From Rhizobium sp. (GTDB taxonomy: Bacteria; Pseudomonadota; Gammaproteobacteria; Burkholderiales; Thiobacillaceae), in the NCBI GenBank assembly GCA_019459285.1, contig JAIBEL010000031.1, positions 1-64,000 of the forward strand: a DNA stretch of 64,000 nt, written 5' to 3'. Shown one piece after another: positions 25,095 to 35,121 of this stretch; position 1 is the stretch's first letter; the number at the start of each line of letters is the position of its first letter. The translations under genes and the position numbers were made by a program. The notes under the pieces were generated by a model. That model was not told the origin of the DNA and did no database searches. It saw only the letters and a program-made list of their open reading frames with translations.

Positions 25095-26918
25095 TTATGG
25101 TGTCGCTTGCGCCGCTGCTGCAGCAAGTTCCTCCGGTTCCGGCTGTGCCAGCACCAGGCTGATCAAGGTCTGTCCAATCTGGGGCTTGATGGTTCCTTCG
25201 ACCGTGAAGACCTGAAGTGCGCCCTCTTCGGTGATCAGGAACAGCGGCTGCACCTGGCCATACTGGGCTTTCAATTCCTCGAAGCCGAATTCCTCGCTCA
25301 GCCGGGTTTTCTTGACCACGGCCTCATCGGTGAACCATCGGGTCAAGGCTGCGTGCGTCATGTCCTTGCCAAACAGGAAACGACCCCGCAGATGACGTGA
25401 ATGTGCCGCAAGCTGTTTTTCGTCCCCGGGCATCAGCTGGTAGGCCTGCGCACGCCCGAACAAGGGGGCGAAATGCAGCGCCGCCAGCGAATTGACATCG
25501 TCGTTGCTGGTCATGGCCATGAGCTTCCCGATCCCGCTGATCTCGACACGGTCCAGTACGGTGTCGGAAAAGATGCTGGCATAAAAGGCCGGGATGCCGG
25601 CCATGCGTGCGGCCGACACGTTGTGCTGGCTGTTGTCCACCAGCATGACGGGATAGCCTTCATCCAGGAGGACCTTGGCCATTTCGCGAACCCAGAAGCG
25701 TCCCCCCAGAAAGAGAACGCCTTGCGGCTCGGCCTTGGCCAGGCCGAGCCGCCGCGCGACCAGCGGCGCAGTCAGGCCATACAGGGCCACGGTTCCGATG
25801 ATGACGAAGAAGGTCTGCGGAACCAGCACATCCGCATTCGCCAGCCCCACCTCTTCCATCCGCAGTGCGAACACCGACGCTACGGCAGCGGCGACGATGC
25901 CGCGCGGCGCCATCCACGATATGAACAGCTTCTCGCGAAAACTGAGCTTGCTTCCCAGCGTGGAGGCAAAGACGGCGGCCGGCCGCGCAATGAACACCAG
26001 GACCAGGAAAAACGCAAAACTGGCGACCCCGATCTGGTCGAGGTCCGACGGCTTGAGGTGGGCGGCCAGCAGGATGAATACGCCCGCGATCAGCAACACC
26101 CGAAGGTTTTCCTTGAACTCGACGATGTGATGAATCGGCACGGCTTTCTGGTTGGCCATGGCAAATCCCATGATCGTCACGGCCAGCAGGCCCGACTCGG
26201 ACTGCAGCAGGTTGGCGCCGGTAAAGACTGCGACGACGAACATGACAGCCACCGGGTTTTGCAGGGAATCGGGAATCAGGTCCCGTTTCAGGCACAGTCC
26301 CAGGATCAGCGCACCCAGCAGGCCGACCAGTGTCCCGAGGGCGACGGTTTTCAGTACGCCGGTTGCCACGACCATTCCATGTTCGGCCCCCGAGTAGGCG
26401 GTGACCTGGAACACCAGTACCGCAAGCATGGCGCCGATCGGATCGATGACGATCCCCTCCCATTTCAGGATGGCGCCGCTCTGGCCTGTTGGCCGGATGA
26501 ATCGCAGCATCGGTCCGATGACCGTGGGACCGGTGACCACCAGTACCGCGCCCAGCAGGATGGCCAACGACCAGTCGAGCCCGAGTATCCAGTGCGCCGC
26601 CAGCGTGCCGATGACCCAGGTAATGCCCGCTCCCAGCGTGACCAGCCAGGCCACCACGCCGCCGATGGCGCGAAACTCCTTCACCGACAGGCTGAGACCG
26701 CCTTCGAACAGGATCACCGCGACCGCGAGCGAGACCACCGGATACAGCAGCGATCCCAGCAGCTCGCCGGGATGGATCCAACCCAATATCGGCCCGGCCA
26801 CGATCCCGAATACCAGCAGCAGCAGGATCGAGGGGATGCGCACGCGCCAGCCCAGCCACTGGGCGGCAACGCCCAGGATGACGACGGCACTGAGGCTGAC
26901 CAGGGCGTGTTCAACCAT
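25095..26918 (-). CDS. CPA1-family sodium/proton antiporter with C-terminal Rossmann regulatory domain
   Basis: A 607-aa inner-membrane antiporter. About 12 membrane segments occupy residues 1-400, with the CPA1 motifs VTGPTVIGPMLRF and WEGIVIDPIGAM (catalytic Asp region). A Rossmann-like domain (LFLGGRFWVREMAKVLLDEG) and a RCK-type tail follow, suggesting nucleotide control. It exports Na+ or K+ against protons for pH and salt homeostasis. It is a single gene, convergent with the response regulator and just downstream of the DHOD-like gene. Confidence 0.88.
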   Translation of the reverse strand: MVEHALVSLSAVVILGVAAQWLGWRVRIPSILLLLVFGIVAGPILGWIHPGELLGSLLYPVVSLAVAVILFEGGLSLSVKEFRAIGGVVAWLVTLGAGITWVIGTLAAHWILGLDWSLAILLGAVLVVTGPTVIGPMLRFIRPTGQSGAILKWEGIVIDPIGAMLAVLVFQVTAYSGAEHGMVVATGVLKTVALGTLVGLLGALILGLCLKRDLIPDSLQNPVAVMFVVAVFTGANLLQSESGLLAVTIMGFAMANQKAVPIHHIVEFKENLRVLLIAGVFILLAAHLKPSDLDQIGVASFAFFLVLVFIARPAAVFASTLGSKLSFREKLFISWMAPRGIVAAAVASVFALRMEEVGLANADVLVPQTFFVIIGTVALYGLTAPLVARRLGLAKAEPQGVLFLGGRFWVREMAKVLLDEGYPVMLVDNSQHNVSAARMAGIPAFYASIFSDTVLDRVEISGIGKLMAMTSNDDVNSLAALHFAPLFGRAQAYQLMPGDEKQLAAHSRHLRGRFLFGKDMTHAALTRWFTDEAVVKKTRLSEEFGFEELKAQYGQVQPLFLITEEGALQVFTVEGTIKPQIGQTLISLVLAQPEPEELAAAAAQATP

Positions 26919-26959
26919 GCATTACGCCCCACTCTCTCGACATGGCGCTCGGCATCCCT

Positions 26960-27976
26960 TCAGGACCAGACACCCGGCTGCGGAGTAAAACTGTCCAGTA
27001 CGCGCAGGTAGCTCGCGCGCGCGACGAGCGAGGGATCGGGCAGATTTTTCTGGCTCATGCTGCCCTTCAGCTGGGCGATGGAGGCATATTCCTTTTCCTC
27101 CATCCAGTTCTGCATCGCCGCGAGAATCCCGGTCAGCTTGTCGGGGCCGTGCTGCAGCAGGCATGAGGCCAGGTGCACGACGTCGGCGCCGGCCAATAAG
27201 AGTTTCAGCGCCTCACTCTCGCTATGGACGCCGCCGGTGGCGGCAAGCGTCAGGCGGGTACGCCCGTACAAGATGGCGATCCAGCGGATGCGCAACAGGG
27301 CCTCTTCGGCCGACGAGAGATGCAGCTGGTCGGTCATGCGCATCTCGTCGAGGTCGATATCGGGCTGGTAGAAGCGATTGAAGACGGCGACGCCGTTCGC
27401 ACCAGCCACTTCGAGTTGGCGCACGAAATGCGGCAGCGACGAAAAGAAAGGTGACAGCTTCATGACGATGGGCAGGCTCACCACGCGACGCAATGCGGTC
27501 AGCAGATCGATGTAACGCGCCTCGACAGCCTCGCCGGCAGCGTGCATGTCGGCGGCGACATGGTAGACGTTGAGTTCGAGCGCATCGGCGCCGGCCTGTT
27601 CCAGTGCACGCCCGAGTTCCACCCAGCCCGACGGCGACACGCCATTGAGGCTCGCCACCACGGGAATCTCCAGGCGCCGCTTGAGCTGGTGCAGGTGCGT
27701 CAGGTAGCGCTCGAGCCCGCCCTGGACCTCACCCAGGTCGGGCAGGAAGCCATCCTCCGCTTCGCTGCACCCAAGTCCTCTGTGCAGCAGAAAGCGATCC
27801 ATCATCGCGTCCTCCGCCTGCAGTTCTTCCTCGAACAGGGAATACATCACCAGTGCGGCGGCACCGGCATCTTCCAGTCGCAGCGCGGTGTCGAAACTGC
27901 GCGACAGCGGCGAGGCCGATGGCACCAGCGGATTCTTGAGCGTGAGACCGAGGTAGTCGGTGGAGAGGTCGATCAT
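26960..27976 (-). CDS. Dihydroorotate dehydrogenase-like FMN protein
   Basis: A 338-aa TIM-barrel flavoprotein related to class 1 dihydroorotate dehydrogenases. It begins MIDLSTDYLGLTLKNPLVPS, has the FMN-contact PIVMKLSPF strand, and ends with the TGGVHSESEALKLLLAGAD phosphate-binding region. The canonical catalytic Cys loop of DHODs is not evident. Such proteins are regularly encoded with pyruvate:ferredoxin oxidoreductase (as here), so it is unlikely to be the pyrimidine enzyme. The start at 27976 is one base from the nifJ stop (27978-27980). Function unknown, perhaps electron transfer with the ferredoxin oxidoreductase. Confidence 0.85.
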   Translation of the reverse strand: MIDLSTDYLGLTLKNPLVPSASPLSRSFDTALRLEDAGAAALVMYSLFEEELQAEDAMMDRFLLHRGLGCSEAEDGFLPDLGEVQGGLERYLTHLHQLKRRLEIPVVASLNGVSPSGWVELGRALEQAGADALELNVYHVAADMHAAGEAVEARYIDLLTALRRVVSLPIVMKLSPFFSSLPHFVRQLEVAGANGVAVFNRFYQPDIDLDEMRMTDQLHLSSAEEALLRIRWIAILYGRTRLTLAATGGVHSESEALKLLLAGADVVHLASCLLQHGPDKLTGILAAMQNWMEEKEYASIAQLKGSMSQKNLPDPSLVARASYLRVLDSFTPQPGVWS

Positions 27977-27977
27977 G

Positions 27978-30900
27978 TCAGGCTCCGGATTGGGATTCGT
28001 CGGCATGGCCCTGCACCCGCGAGGGGTACGCCGCCAGATCTTTATGCCCTTCAGGGTGTTCGCCCTCCGGGCGGTGCGTGGTTGTTGCCGACTTGTCGGC
28101 TCTACAACCACGGCCTACCTCCTGCGGGTTGTCTTGGCGCAGCGCCATGTCCTGATAGGCTTTGTAGCGCCGGTCGGCTTCCTGCTGGGCCTGCTCCAGG
28201 AAGTGCTGCGCTGCTTCGGGATGGCTGCGCTGCAACATGGCGAAGCGGGTCTCCGATTCCATGAAGACCTTGACCGGTTGGCTGGGCGCCGCGGAGTCAA
28301 GTCTGAAGGGATTGGCACCGCTTTCCGCCAGTCGCGGGTCGAAGCGGATGAGTGGCCAGTGTCCGCTCTTCACCGCAAGTTCTTGCTGGCGCTGGTTATA
28401 CAGCATGTCGTAGCCGTGTGCGATGCACGGGCTGTAAGCGACGATGAGCGAGGGACCGGCATACGACTCGGCTTCGTGGAATACACGCAGGGTCTGCACG
28501 TCCTTGGCGCCATATGCCGCCGTCGCCACGTACACGTGGCCATAATCGGTGGCAATTTTGGCGAGATCCTTCTTCGCGGTGGCCTTGCCGCCGGCGGAGA
28601 ACTTGGCAACCGCACCGATCGGCGTGGCCTTGGAGGTCTGGCCGCCGGTGTTGGAATAGACCTCGGTGTCGAGCACCAGGATGTTGACGTCGTATGGCAG
28701 CGCCAGCACATGATCGAGGCCGCCGTAGCCGATGTCGTAAGCCCAGCCGTCGCCGCCGATGATCCATACCGAGCGGCGGATCAGCCATTCGGCGACGCTG
28801 GCGAGCGCTTGCGCGCGTGGGTGCCGCGAAGACGCCAGTTTCTCGAGCAGCTGTGCTACACGTTGGCGCTGCGCAACGATCTCCGCCTCCTCGCGCTGGT
28901 CGGCTGTGACGAGTGCGTCGGCAAGATCGCCGCCGACCTCCGTGGCCATTTCCTTGACCAGCTGCTGTGCGTAGCCCATCAACTGGTCGGCAGCCAGCCG
29001 CATGCCGAGACCGAATTCGGCGTTGTCCTCGAACAGCGAATTGCTCCACGCCGGACCGCGTCCGGCGCCGTTCACCGTATAGGGCGTGCTCGGCAGGTTG
29101 CCGCCGTATATCGACGAGCAACCGGTGGCGTTGGCGACCAACATGCGGTCGCCGAACAGCTGCGTCGCAAGCCGGATGTAAGGTGTCTCGCCGCAGCCTG
29201 CGCAGGCGCCGGAAAACTCGAACAGCGGATCGAGCAACATGGCGCCGGGGATGGTGTTGTGCTTCACCGCGGCACGATCGAACTCGGGCAGGCGCAGGAA
29301 GAAGGCGAAGTTGTCGCGTTCCTGCTCGCGCAGCGGCGCAACCGGTGCCATGTTCACGGCCCGGCGGGAGGCGTTCGACTTGTCGTGGATCGGGCAGGCT
29401 TCGACGCAGTCGCCACAGCCGGTGCAGTCTTCCGCTGCCACCTGATAGCTGATGCGAGTCCCGGCAGGGAACTCCTTGCTTTTCGCCGGTACGTGCTTGA
29501 AGGTCGGCGGCGCCTCCTTGACCGCCTCGGCCACGAACGCGCGCGCGCGGATCGCCGAATGCGGGCAGACGAATACGCACTTGCCGCACTGGGTGCAGAG
29601 GTCGGCCTCCCACACCGGGATTTCCAGCGCGATGTTGCGCTTCTCGTATTGCGCGGTGCCGAGCGGATAGCTGCCGTCGGCCGGCAGGCGGGACACCGGC
29701 AGCGCATCGCCGTGGCCATGGTAGATCGGCAGCGTCAGATCGCGCACGAAGTCCGGATAGGCAACGGGCATCCCGGTTTCGGCAGGCTGCCCGGGCGCCA
29801 CGCTTGGGGCTCGCTGGGCGGGAATCGCAACCTGGTGCAGTCTGGACAAGGTCATGTCGATGGCGCGGTAATTCAACTCGACCAGCCGGCGGCTCTTCTT
29901 GCCGTAGGTCTTGTCGACCGCCTGCTTGATCGCTGCGATCGCCTCGTCCTTCGGCAGAATGCCGGAGATGGCAAAGAAGCAGGTCTGCATGATGGTGTTG
30001 ATGCGCCGTCCCATGCCTGCCTCCGCGGCGACGGCGTAGGCGTCGACCGTCCACAACTGCAGACGTTTCTCCCGCATCTGTGCGCGCAATGTCTGTGGCA
30101 GCGTATCCCATACCTGGTCCGGCGGCGCGGGCGTGTTGAGCAGGAAAACCCCGTCGGGCGCGGCGTGTTCGAGCAGGTCATAGCGGTCGACGAACATCGG
30201 CTGGTGGCAGGCGACGAATCCGGCCATGCCGGGCTCGACCAGATAGGTGGAACGGATGGGTGCCGGACCGAATCGCAGATGCGACACCGTGACGGCACCG
30301 GATTTTTTCGAGTCGTAGACGAAATAGCCCTGGGCCTGCAGGTCGGTGGTCTCGCCGAGGATCTTGATCGAATTCTTGTTGGCCGACACCGTGCCGTCGG
30401 CGCCGAGTCCCCAGAACACGGCATGCTGCAATTGCCGCGATGCATCGGTGCGGAAGCAGCTGTCCCATGGCAGCGACAGATGGGTGAGATCGTCGTGGAT
30501 GCCGACGGTGAACTGGCGCATACGACCTTTCACGGGCTTCAGCCCGTCGAAAGTCGGAGTCTCCGTGTGAGGCTTGGGCACGCCCTGCGAAAGCTCCTCG
30601 AACACCGCCTTCACCATGCCTGGGGTGAACTCCTTGCTGGCAAGCCCATAGCGGCCACCGATCACGCGCGGCATGCTGCGCAGGCCATCTGCCGATGCCT
30701 GCGCCAGCGCGCCGAGCACGTCCTTGTAAAGCGGTTCACCGTCGGCGCCAGGCTCCTTGCAGCGGTCGAGTACGGCAATGGATTTCACATTGGCCGGCAG
30801 CGCGGCCAGAAGTGCCGCCGGCGAGAATGGCCGGTACAGTCGCACCTTGAGCACCCCTACCTTTTCACCACGCGCGACGAGATGCTCGACGGTCTCGTGC

Positions 30901-31745
30901 ACGGTCTCGGCGCCGGACCCCATCAATACGATCACCCGCTCGGCATCCATGGCCCCGACATAGTCGAACAGCGTGTACCGACGTCCGGTGAGTTCGCCGA
31001 AACGATCCATCGCGTCCCGCACGATGCCGGGGAAGGCATCGTAGTAGGGATTGGCGCGCTCGCGCGACTGGAAGAACACGTCGGGATTCTGCGAGGTACC
31101 ACGCAGCACCGGATGCTCCGGCGACAGCGCGCGTGCCCGATGCGCTGCCACCAGACTGTCATCGATCATCGCGCGCACGGTTTCCGCATCGACCGCAGCG
31201 ATTTTTGCCACCTCGTGCGAGGTGCGGAAACCATCGAAGAAATGGATCACGGGAATGCGTCCCGCCAGGGTCGCCGCTTGCGCGATTACCGCAAAGTCCT
31301 GTGCCTCCTGCGGGGAATTGGCAGCAAGCATGGCGCAACCGGTGGCGCGGCAGGCCATGACGTCCGACTGGTCGCCGAAGATGGACAGTGCGTGTGTCGC
31401 CAGCGTGCGCGCCGCAACGTGCAATACGAAGGGCGTCAGCTCGCCGGCGATCTTGTAGAGGTTGGGAATCATCAGCAGCAGGCCCTGGCTGGCCGTGAAG
31501 CTGGTCGCCAGCGCGCCGGAGGTAAGTGCGCCATGCAGTGCACCGGCGGCACCGCCTTCCGACTGCATCTCGATGATTTTAGGCACGGCCCCCCACAGGT
31601 TGGGCCTGCCTTGCGAGGCCCATTCGTCCGCCCACTCGCCCATGCTGGATGCCGGGGTGATGGGATAGATCGCGATCACCTCGTTGCCAAGGTAGGCCAT
31701 GCGGGCAACGGCTTCGTTGCCGTCGATGGTGAGTGTCGTGGTCAT
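27978..31745 (-). CDS. nifJ: Pyruvate:ferredoxin (flavodoxin) oxidoreductase
   Basis: A 1255-aa single-chain enzyme that interconverts pyruvate plus CoA with acetyl-CoA, CO2 and reduced ferredoxin. The N-terminal domain has YPITPASSMGEWADEW. Two [4Fe-4S] motifs lie near 715 and 771 (CTQCGKCVFVCP, CTGCGDCVEACP). A third cluster region has CAGCGETPY, and the thiamine-diphosphate site is GDGWAYDIGYGGLDH with NTGGQTSKATP near 1000-1050. The usual homologues are ~1190 aa. Here the last ~50 residues, from about 1205, are translated through a REP-like repeat (28077-28129) and are non-homologous, so the original end was probably lost. It is paired with a DHOD-like gene. Confidence 0.95.
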   Translation of the reverse strand: MTTTLTIDGNEAVARMAYLGNEVIAIYPITPASSMGEWADEWASQGRPNLWGAVPKIIEMQSEGGAAGALHGALTSGALATSFTASQGLLLMIPNLYKIAGELTPFVLHVAARTLATHALSIFGDQSDVMACRATGCAMLAANSPQEAQDFAVIAQAATLAGRIPVIHFFDGFRTSHEVAKIAAVDAETVRAMIDDSLVAAHRARALSPEHPVLRGTSQNPDVFFQSRERANPYYDAFPGIVRDAMDRFGELTGRRYTLFDYVGAMDAERVIVLMGSGAETVHETVEHLVARGEKVGVLKVRLYRPFSPAALLAALPANVKSIAVLDRCKEPGADGEPLYKDVLGALAQASADGLRSMPRVIGGRYGLASKEFTPGMVKAVFEELSQGVPKPHTETPTFDGLKPVKGRMRQFTVGIHDDLTHLSLPWDSCFRTDASRQLQHAVFWGLGADGTVSANKNSIKILGETTDLQAQGYFVYDSKKSGAVTVSHLRFGPAPIRSTYLVEPGMAGFVACHQPMFVDRYDLLEHAAPDGVFLLNTPAPPDQVWDTLPQTLRAQMREKRLQLWTVDAYAVAAEAGMGRRINTIMQTCFFAISGILPKDEAIAAIKQAVDKTYGKKSRRLVELNYRAIDMTLSRLHQVAIPAQRAPSVAPGQPAETGMPVAYPDFVRDLTLPIYHGHGDALPVSRLPADGSYPLGTAQYEKRNIALEIPVWEADLCTQCGKCVFVCPHSAIRARAFVAEAVKEAPPTFKHVPAKSKEFPAGTRISYQVAAEDCTGCGDCVEACPIHDKSNASRRAVNMAPVAPLREQERDNFAFFLRLPEFDRAAVKHNTIPGAMLLDPLFEFSGACAGCGETPYIRLATQLFGDRMLVANATGCSSIYGGNLPSTPYTVNGAGRGPAWSNSLFEDNAEFGLGMRLAADQLMGYAQQLVKEMATEVGGDLADALVTADQREEAEIVAQRQRVAQLLEKLASSRHPRAQALASVAEWLIRRSVWIIGGDGWAYDIGYGGLDHVLALPYDVNILVLDTEVYSNTGGQTSKATPIGAVAKFSAGGKATAKKDLAKIATDYGHVYVATAAYGAKDVQTLRVFHEAESYAGPSLIVAYSPCIAHGYDMLYNQRQQELAVKSGHWPLIRFDPRLAESGANPFRLDSAAPSQPVKVFMESETRFAMLQRSHPEAAQHFLEQAQQEADRRYKAYQDMALRQDNPQEVGRGCRADKSATTTHRPEGEHPEGHKDLAAYPSRVQGHADESQSGA
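28077..28129. repeat. REP-like palindromic repeat, copy 1 (inside the nifJ 3' end)
   Basis: A 53-bp element whose left arm CGTGGTTGTTG pairs imperfectly with CAACCACG, followed by the conserved tail GCCTACCTCCTGCGGGT. The same architecture and tail occur twice at 61357-61466. It lies within the nifJ reading frame, encoding part of a non-conserved C-terminal extension. Confidence 0.8.
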
Positions 31746-31895
31746 AAGGGACTCTTACAAGATAACTCCGTCTTTTATTCTAGACGCGACGCGCGAATGG
31801 GCCAGCCTCCCCGTGACGATAAACGCATCGGGAAATGAATTTGCATCCAGTACACTAACTCTTCTTGTCCGCTGCAGCCCTGCCTTCACACTGCC

Positions 31896-33602
31896 ATGCC
31901 CCACAGCGTCGAACTCATCACCACCATTGCTGCCGCGCTTGGCCTGGCGCTGATATTCGGTTTCATTGCCGTTCGCTTGCGGTTGCCCGCACTGGTCGGT
32001 TATCTGCTGGCCGGCATCGTGATCGGCCCCTACACCCCGGGCTTCGTGGCGGATACCGCGCTCGCGGGCCAGCTCGCGGAAATCGGTGTCATGCTGCTGA
32101 TGTTTGGCGTGGGCCTGCATTTCTCGCTCGACGACCTGCTGTCGGTGAAGAAGATCGCCCTGCCCGGCGCTGTAGTCCAGATTGCCGTAGCGACTGCGAT
32201 GGGCGTAGCACTGGCCAGCTGGTGGGGCTGGAATCTGCTGGCCGGCATCGTGTTCGGCCTGTCGCTATCGGTTGCGAGTACGGTGGTGTTGCTGAAGGCG
32301 CTGGAAAGCCTGGGTGCGCTGGCCACGCCGAACGGCCGCATCGCAGTGGGCTGGCTGATCGTGGAAGACCTGGTGATGGTGATGGTGCTCGTATTGCTGC
32401 CGCCGCTGGCCCAGGTGTTCGGCAACACCCCTGGGACGGCAAGTGGTCATTCGCTGGTGGCTACGTTGGCGATCACACTCGGAGAAGTTGCGCTGTTCAT
32501 CGGGTTGATGCTGGTCGTTGGGCGGCGCTTTTTCCCCTGGCTGCTGTGGCAGGTGGCCCGCACCGGCTCGCGCGAACTGTTCACGCTGTGCGTGGTGGCT
32601 GCTGCACTCGGTATTGCCTATGGTTCGTCCGTGCTGTTCGGCGTCTCTTTTGCGCTGGGCGCATTCTTTGCCGGCATGGTGCTGCGCGAATCGGCGCTGA
32701 GCTACCGCGCCGCCGAGGAAACATTGCCGTTGCGCGATGCTTTTGCCGTACTGTTCTTCGTCTCGGTCGGCATGTTGTTCGATCCGAGCGTATTGCTGAA
32801 GCAGCCGCTGCAAGTACTCGCCGTGGTTGCCATCATCGTGTTCGGCAAGTCATTGGCGGCGTTTCTGCTGGTACTGGCGTTCCGCTACCCACTCAATACC
32901 GCGCTGACCGTCTCGGCGAGCCTCGCGCAGATCGGCGAATTCTCCTTCATCCTGGCCGGCCTGGGCGTGATGCTCGGAGTGCTGCCTGCCGAGGGACAAA
33001 GCCTCATTCTGGCCGGCGCGCTGATTTCGATTGCACTCAATCCGCTGGTGTTTACGGTCATCGAGCCTGCACAGACGTGGATCCGCGCACGTTCGAAACT
33101 GGCGCGCAAACTGGAGCAACGTGATGACCCGCTGGCCGAACTGCCCGCCGACGTCACGCCGCACACGCTCACCGGCCACATCGTATTGGGGGGATACGGC
33201 CGCGTCGGCCGTCATATCGCGGAAGCACTCGATGCCCAGGGCCAGCCCTATGTGGTTGCCGAACAGCAGCGCGAGGAAGTGGAAAAACTGCGTACCCGCG
33301 GCATTCACGCCGTTGTCGGGGACGCCTCCGAACCGGCCGTCCTGATCCAGGCACACATCGCACGCGCGCTGATGCTGGTCATTGCCATTCCCGATGCCTT
33401 CCAGGCGCGCAAGATGATCGAGATCGCCCGCACGCTCAACCCACGCATCCACATCCTGGTGCGTAGCCATTGTGAAGACGAAGCTGCGCTGCTGCGGCGC
33501 GAGCAAAGCGTGGATGTACTGGTGGGGGAACGCGAGTTGGCGAACAGCATGGTGCGCCACGTGAGCGAGTGCGTGAAGGGACAGGCCGAGGCACACGTCT
33601 AA
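31896..33602 (+). CDS. ybaL: CPA2-family cation:proton antiporter, YbaL-like
   Basis: A 568-aa inner-membrane protein. The first ~380 residues hold about 12-13 membrane segments. PALVGYLLAGIVIGPYTPGF near 28-47 and GVMLLMFGVGLHFSLDDLLS are closely similar to E. coli YbaL. The C-terminal TrkA-N domain (HIVLGGYGRVGRHIAEALDA) binds nucleotide. It exchanges K+ or another monovalent cation for protons. It is a single gene, divergent from nifJ and convergent with cysG. The length matches YbaL (558 aa). Confidence 0.88.
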   Translation: MPHSVELITTIAAALGLALIFGFIAVRLRLPALVGYLLAGIVIGPYTPGFVADTALAGQLAEIGVMLLMFGVGLHFSLDDLLSVKKIALPGAVVQIAVATAMGVALASWWGWNLLAGIVFGLSLSVASTVVLLKALESLGALATPNGRIAVGWLIVEDLVMVMVLVLLPPLAQVFGNTPGTASGHSLVATLAITLGEVALFIGLMLVVGRRFFPWLLWQVARTGSRELFTLCVVAAALGIAYGSSVLFGVSFALGAFFAGMVLRESALSYRAAEETLPLRDAFAVLFFVSVGMLFDPSVLLKQPLQVLAVVAIIVFGKSLAAFLLVLAFRYPLNTALTVSASLAQIGEFSFILAGLGVMLGVLPAEGQSLILAGALISIALNPLVFTVIEPAQTWIRARSKLARKLEQRDDPLAELPADVTPHTLTGHIVLGGYGRVGRHIAEALDAQGQPYVVAEQQREEVEKLRTRGIHAVVGDASEPAVLIQAHIARALMLVIAIPDAFQARKMIEIARTLNPRIHILVRSHCEDEAALLRREQSVDVLVGERELANSMVRHVSECVKGQAEAHV

Positions 33603-33676
33603 ACGCACGCCTCTCGGCACGATACGTCGGGCGCGGTAGCGGCCGGCCCTGAGAAACCACGTATCGCCCGAACGAT

Positions 33677-35116
33677 TCAGCGCAAGTGATCCACCGCCTC
33701 GAGAGGGGTGGCGTGGGCCTGCTCGCTGTGCAACTCGGGCTGATACCAGCCGAGCTTTTCGCGCAGCTTGACCACATTGCCGACGATGATGAGCGTCGGC
33801 GCCTTGAGCCCGGCTTGCTCAGCCAGCTTGGGCAGCGTGGTGAGATCGCCGGTGATGACGCGTTGCGTCGGCAGTGTGCCATGCTGGATGATGGCCGCCG
33901 GCGTGTCGGCGGTCAGGCCATGCTTGATCAGCGCCTCGCACAACAGCGGCAGGCCTTTCAGCCCCATGTAGATGACGATGGTCTGGTCTTTGCGCGCGAT
34001 GCCCTCCCAGTTCATGTTGAAGGTGTTTTCCTTCAGATGTCCGGTAACGAAGGCAACCGACTGCGCGTAATCACGATGGGTAAGCGGAATCCCGGCGTAG
34101 GACGCCACACCGGCAGCGGCGGTGATGCCCGGCACCACCTGGAACGGCACGCCGTGCTCGACCAGGGTTTCGATCTCCTCGCCGCCACGGCCGAAGATGA
34201 AGGGATCGCCACCCTTGAGCCGCAGCGTGCGCTTGCCTTCCTTGGCCAGTCGCACCAACATCAAGTTGATCTCTTCCTGCGGTACGGCGTGGTCGTCGCG
34301 CTCCTTGCCGACGTAGATACGCTCGGCGTCGCGGCGGCACATGTCGAGAATGGGCGGCGAGACCAGGCGATCGTAGACGATCACGTCGGCCTGCTGCATC
34401 AGGCGAAGGGCGCGGAAGGTGAGCAGGTCGGGATTGCCCGGGCCGGCACCGACCAGATAGACTTCGCCGCGGCTTATCGTATGTTCGGCGCCGTCCTGGA
34501 TCATGGCCTGGAGCTGCGCCTCGGCCTCGACGTCGCGGCCGGAGAACACCATTTCGGCGACCGGCGAGAGGAACACTTTTTCCCAGAAGGCGCGACGCTG
34601 TTCCGGCTTGATCGCCGCGCGCACACGATCCTTGTAGCGCGAAGCCAGTGCGCTCAGGCGGCCATAGGCCGCCGGGACCAGGGTTTCCAGCCGCGCCCGC
34701 AGCATGCGCGCGAGCACCGGCGATTCGCCGCCGCTCGAGACCGCCACCATGATCGGCGAGCGGTCGATGATCGAGGGGAGGATGAAGCTGCACAATGCCG
34801 GCTTGTCGGCCACGTTGACCGGGATGTGGCGCGCGCGCGCGGCGTCCGCGACAAGCTTGGCTGCGGCCGCATCCTCTTCGACCACGATCACCGCATCCTT
34901 GCCATCGAGCAGATCGGGCGTAAAGGCATCCGCCACGCGATTCAGGCAATCGGCATGTGGCAGACGTTCAAAGCCTTCATGCAGGGCGGGGGCCGCGACA
35001 TCGACGCGCGCACCGGCACGCAGCAGCAGTTCGGCCTTGCGTGCGGCAGTCTCGGAACCGCCCACCAACAGGCAGTGGCGGTCACGCAGGTCGAGGAAAA
35101 TCGGCAGGTAGTTCAT
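33677..35116 (-). CDS. cysG: Siroheme synthase CysG (trifunctional)
   Basis: A 479-aa enzyme making siroheme from uroporphyrinogen III. The N-terminal half is the dehydrogenase/ferrochelatase (NAD site LLVGGSETAARKAELLLRAG; SSGGESPVLARMLRA around the phosphoserine loop). The C-terminal half is the SAM methyltransferase (VYLVGAGPGNPDLLT; VYDRLVSPPILDM; RLKGGDPFIFGRGGEE). It is the last gene of the dsr operon, 5 bp after dsrR, where it supplies siroheme to DsrAB. It may also serve assimilatory enzymes. Confidence 0.97.
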   Translation of the reverse strand: MNYLPIFLDLRDRHCLLVGGSETAARKAELLLRAGARVDVAAPALHEGFERLPHADCLNRVADAFTPDLLDGKDAVIVVEEDAAAAKLVADAARARHIPVNVADKPALCSFILPSIIDRSPIMVAVSSGGESPVLARMLRARLETLVPAAYGRLSALASRYKDRVRAAIKPEQRRAFWEKVFLSPVAEMVFSGRDVEAEAQLQAMIQDGAEHTISRGEVYLVGAGPGNPDLLTFRALRLMQQADVIVYDRLVSPPILDMCRRDAERIYVGKERDDHAVPQEEINLMLVRLAKEGKRTLRLKGGDPFIFGRGGEEIETLVEHGVPFQVVPGITAAAGVASYAGIPLTHRDYAQSVAFVTGHLKENTFNMNWEGIARKDQTIVIYMGLKGLPLLCEALIKHGLTADTPAAIIQHGTLPTQRVITGDLTTLPKLAEQAGLKAPTLIIVGNVVKLREKLGWYQPELHSEQAHATPLEAVDHLR

Positions 35117-35121
35117 GGGAT

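Noticed and set aside
25401-27011. A 536-codon + strand frame antisense to the CPA1 antiporter
   Set aside because: Shadow frame, low-complexity Asp/Gln/His composition, no recognisable domain.
26960-27976. Annotation as pyrimidine-pathway dihydroorotate dehydrogenase (pyrD)
   Set aside because: It is paired with nifJ and the catalytic loop of genuine DHODs is not evident, so only a DHOD-like label is justified.
27960-31838. A 1292-codon open frame antisense to nifJ
   Set aside because: It is a mirror of a highly biased coding strand. The nifJ frame has all family motifs, whereas the antisense frame has none.
33603-33676. A possible terminator hairpin between ybaL and cysG
   Set aside because: The pairing around GATACGTCGGGCG is imperfect and no T-tract follows on either strand.
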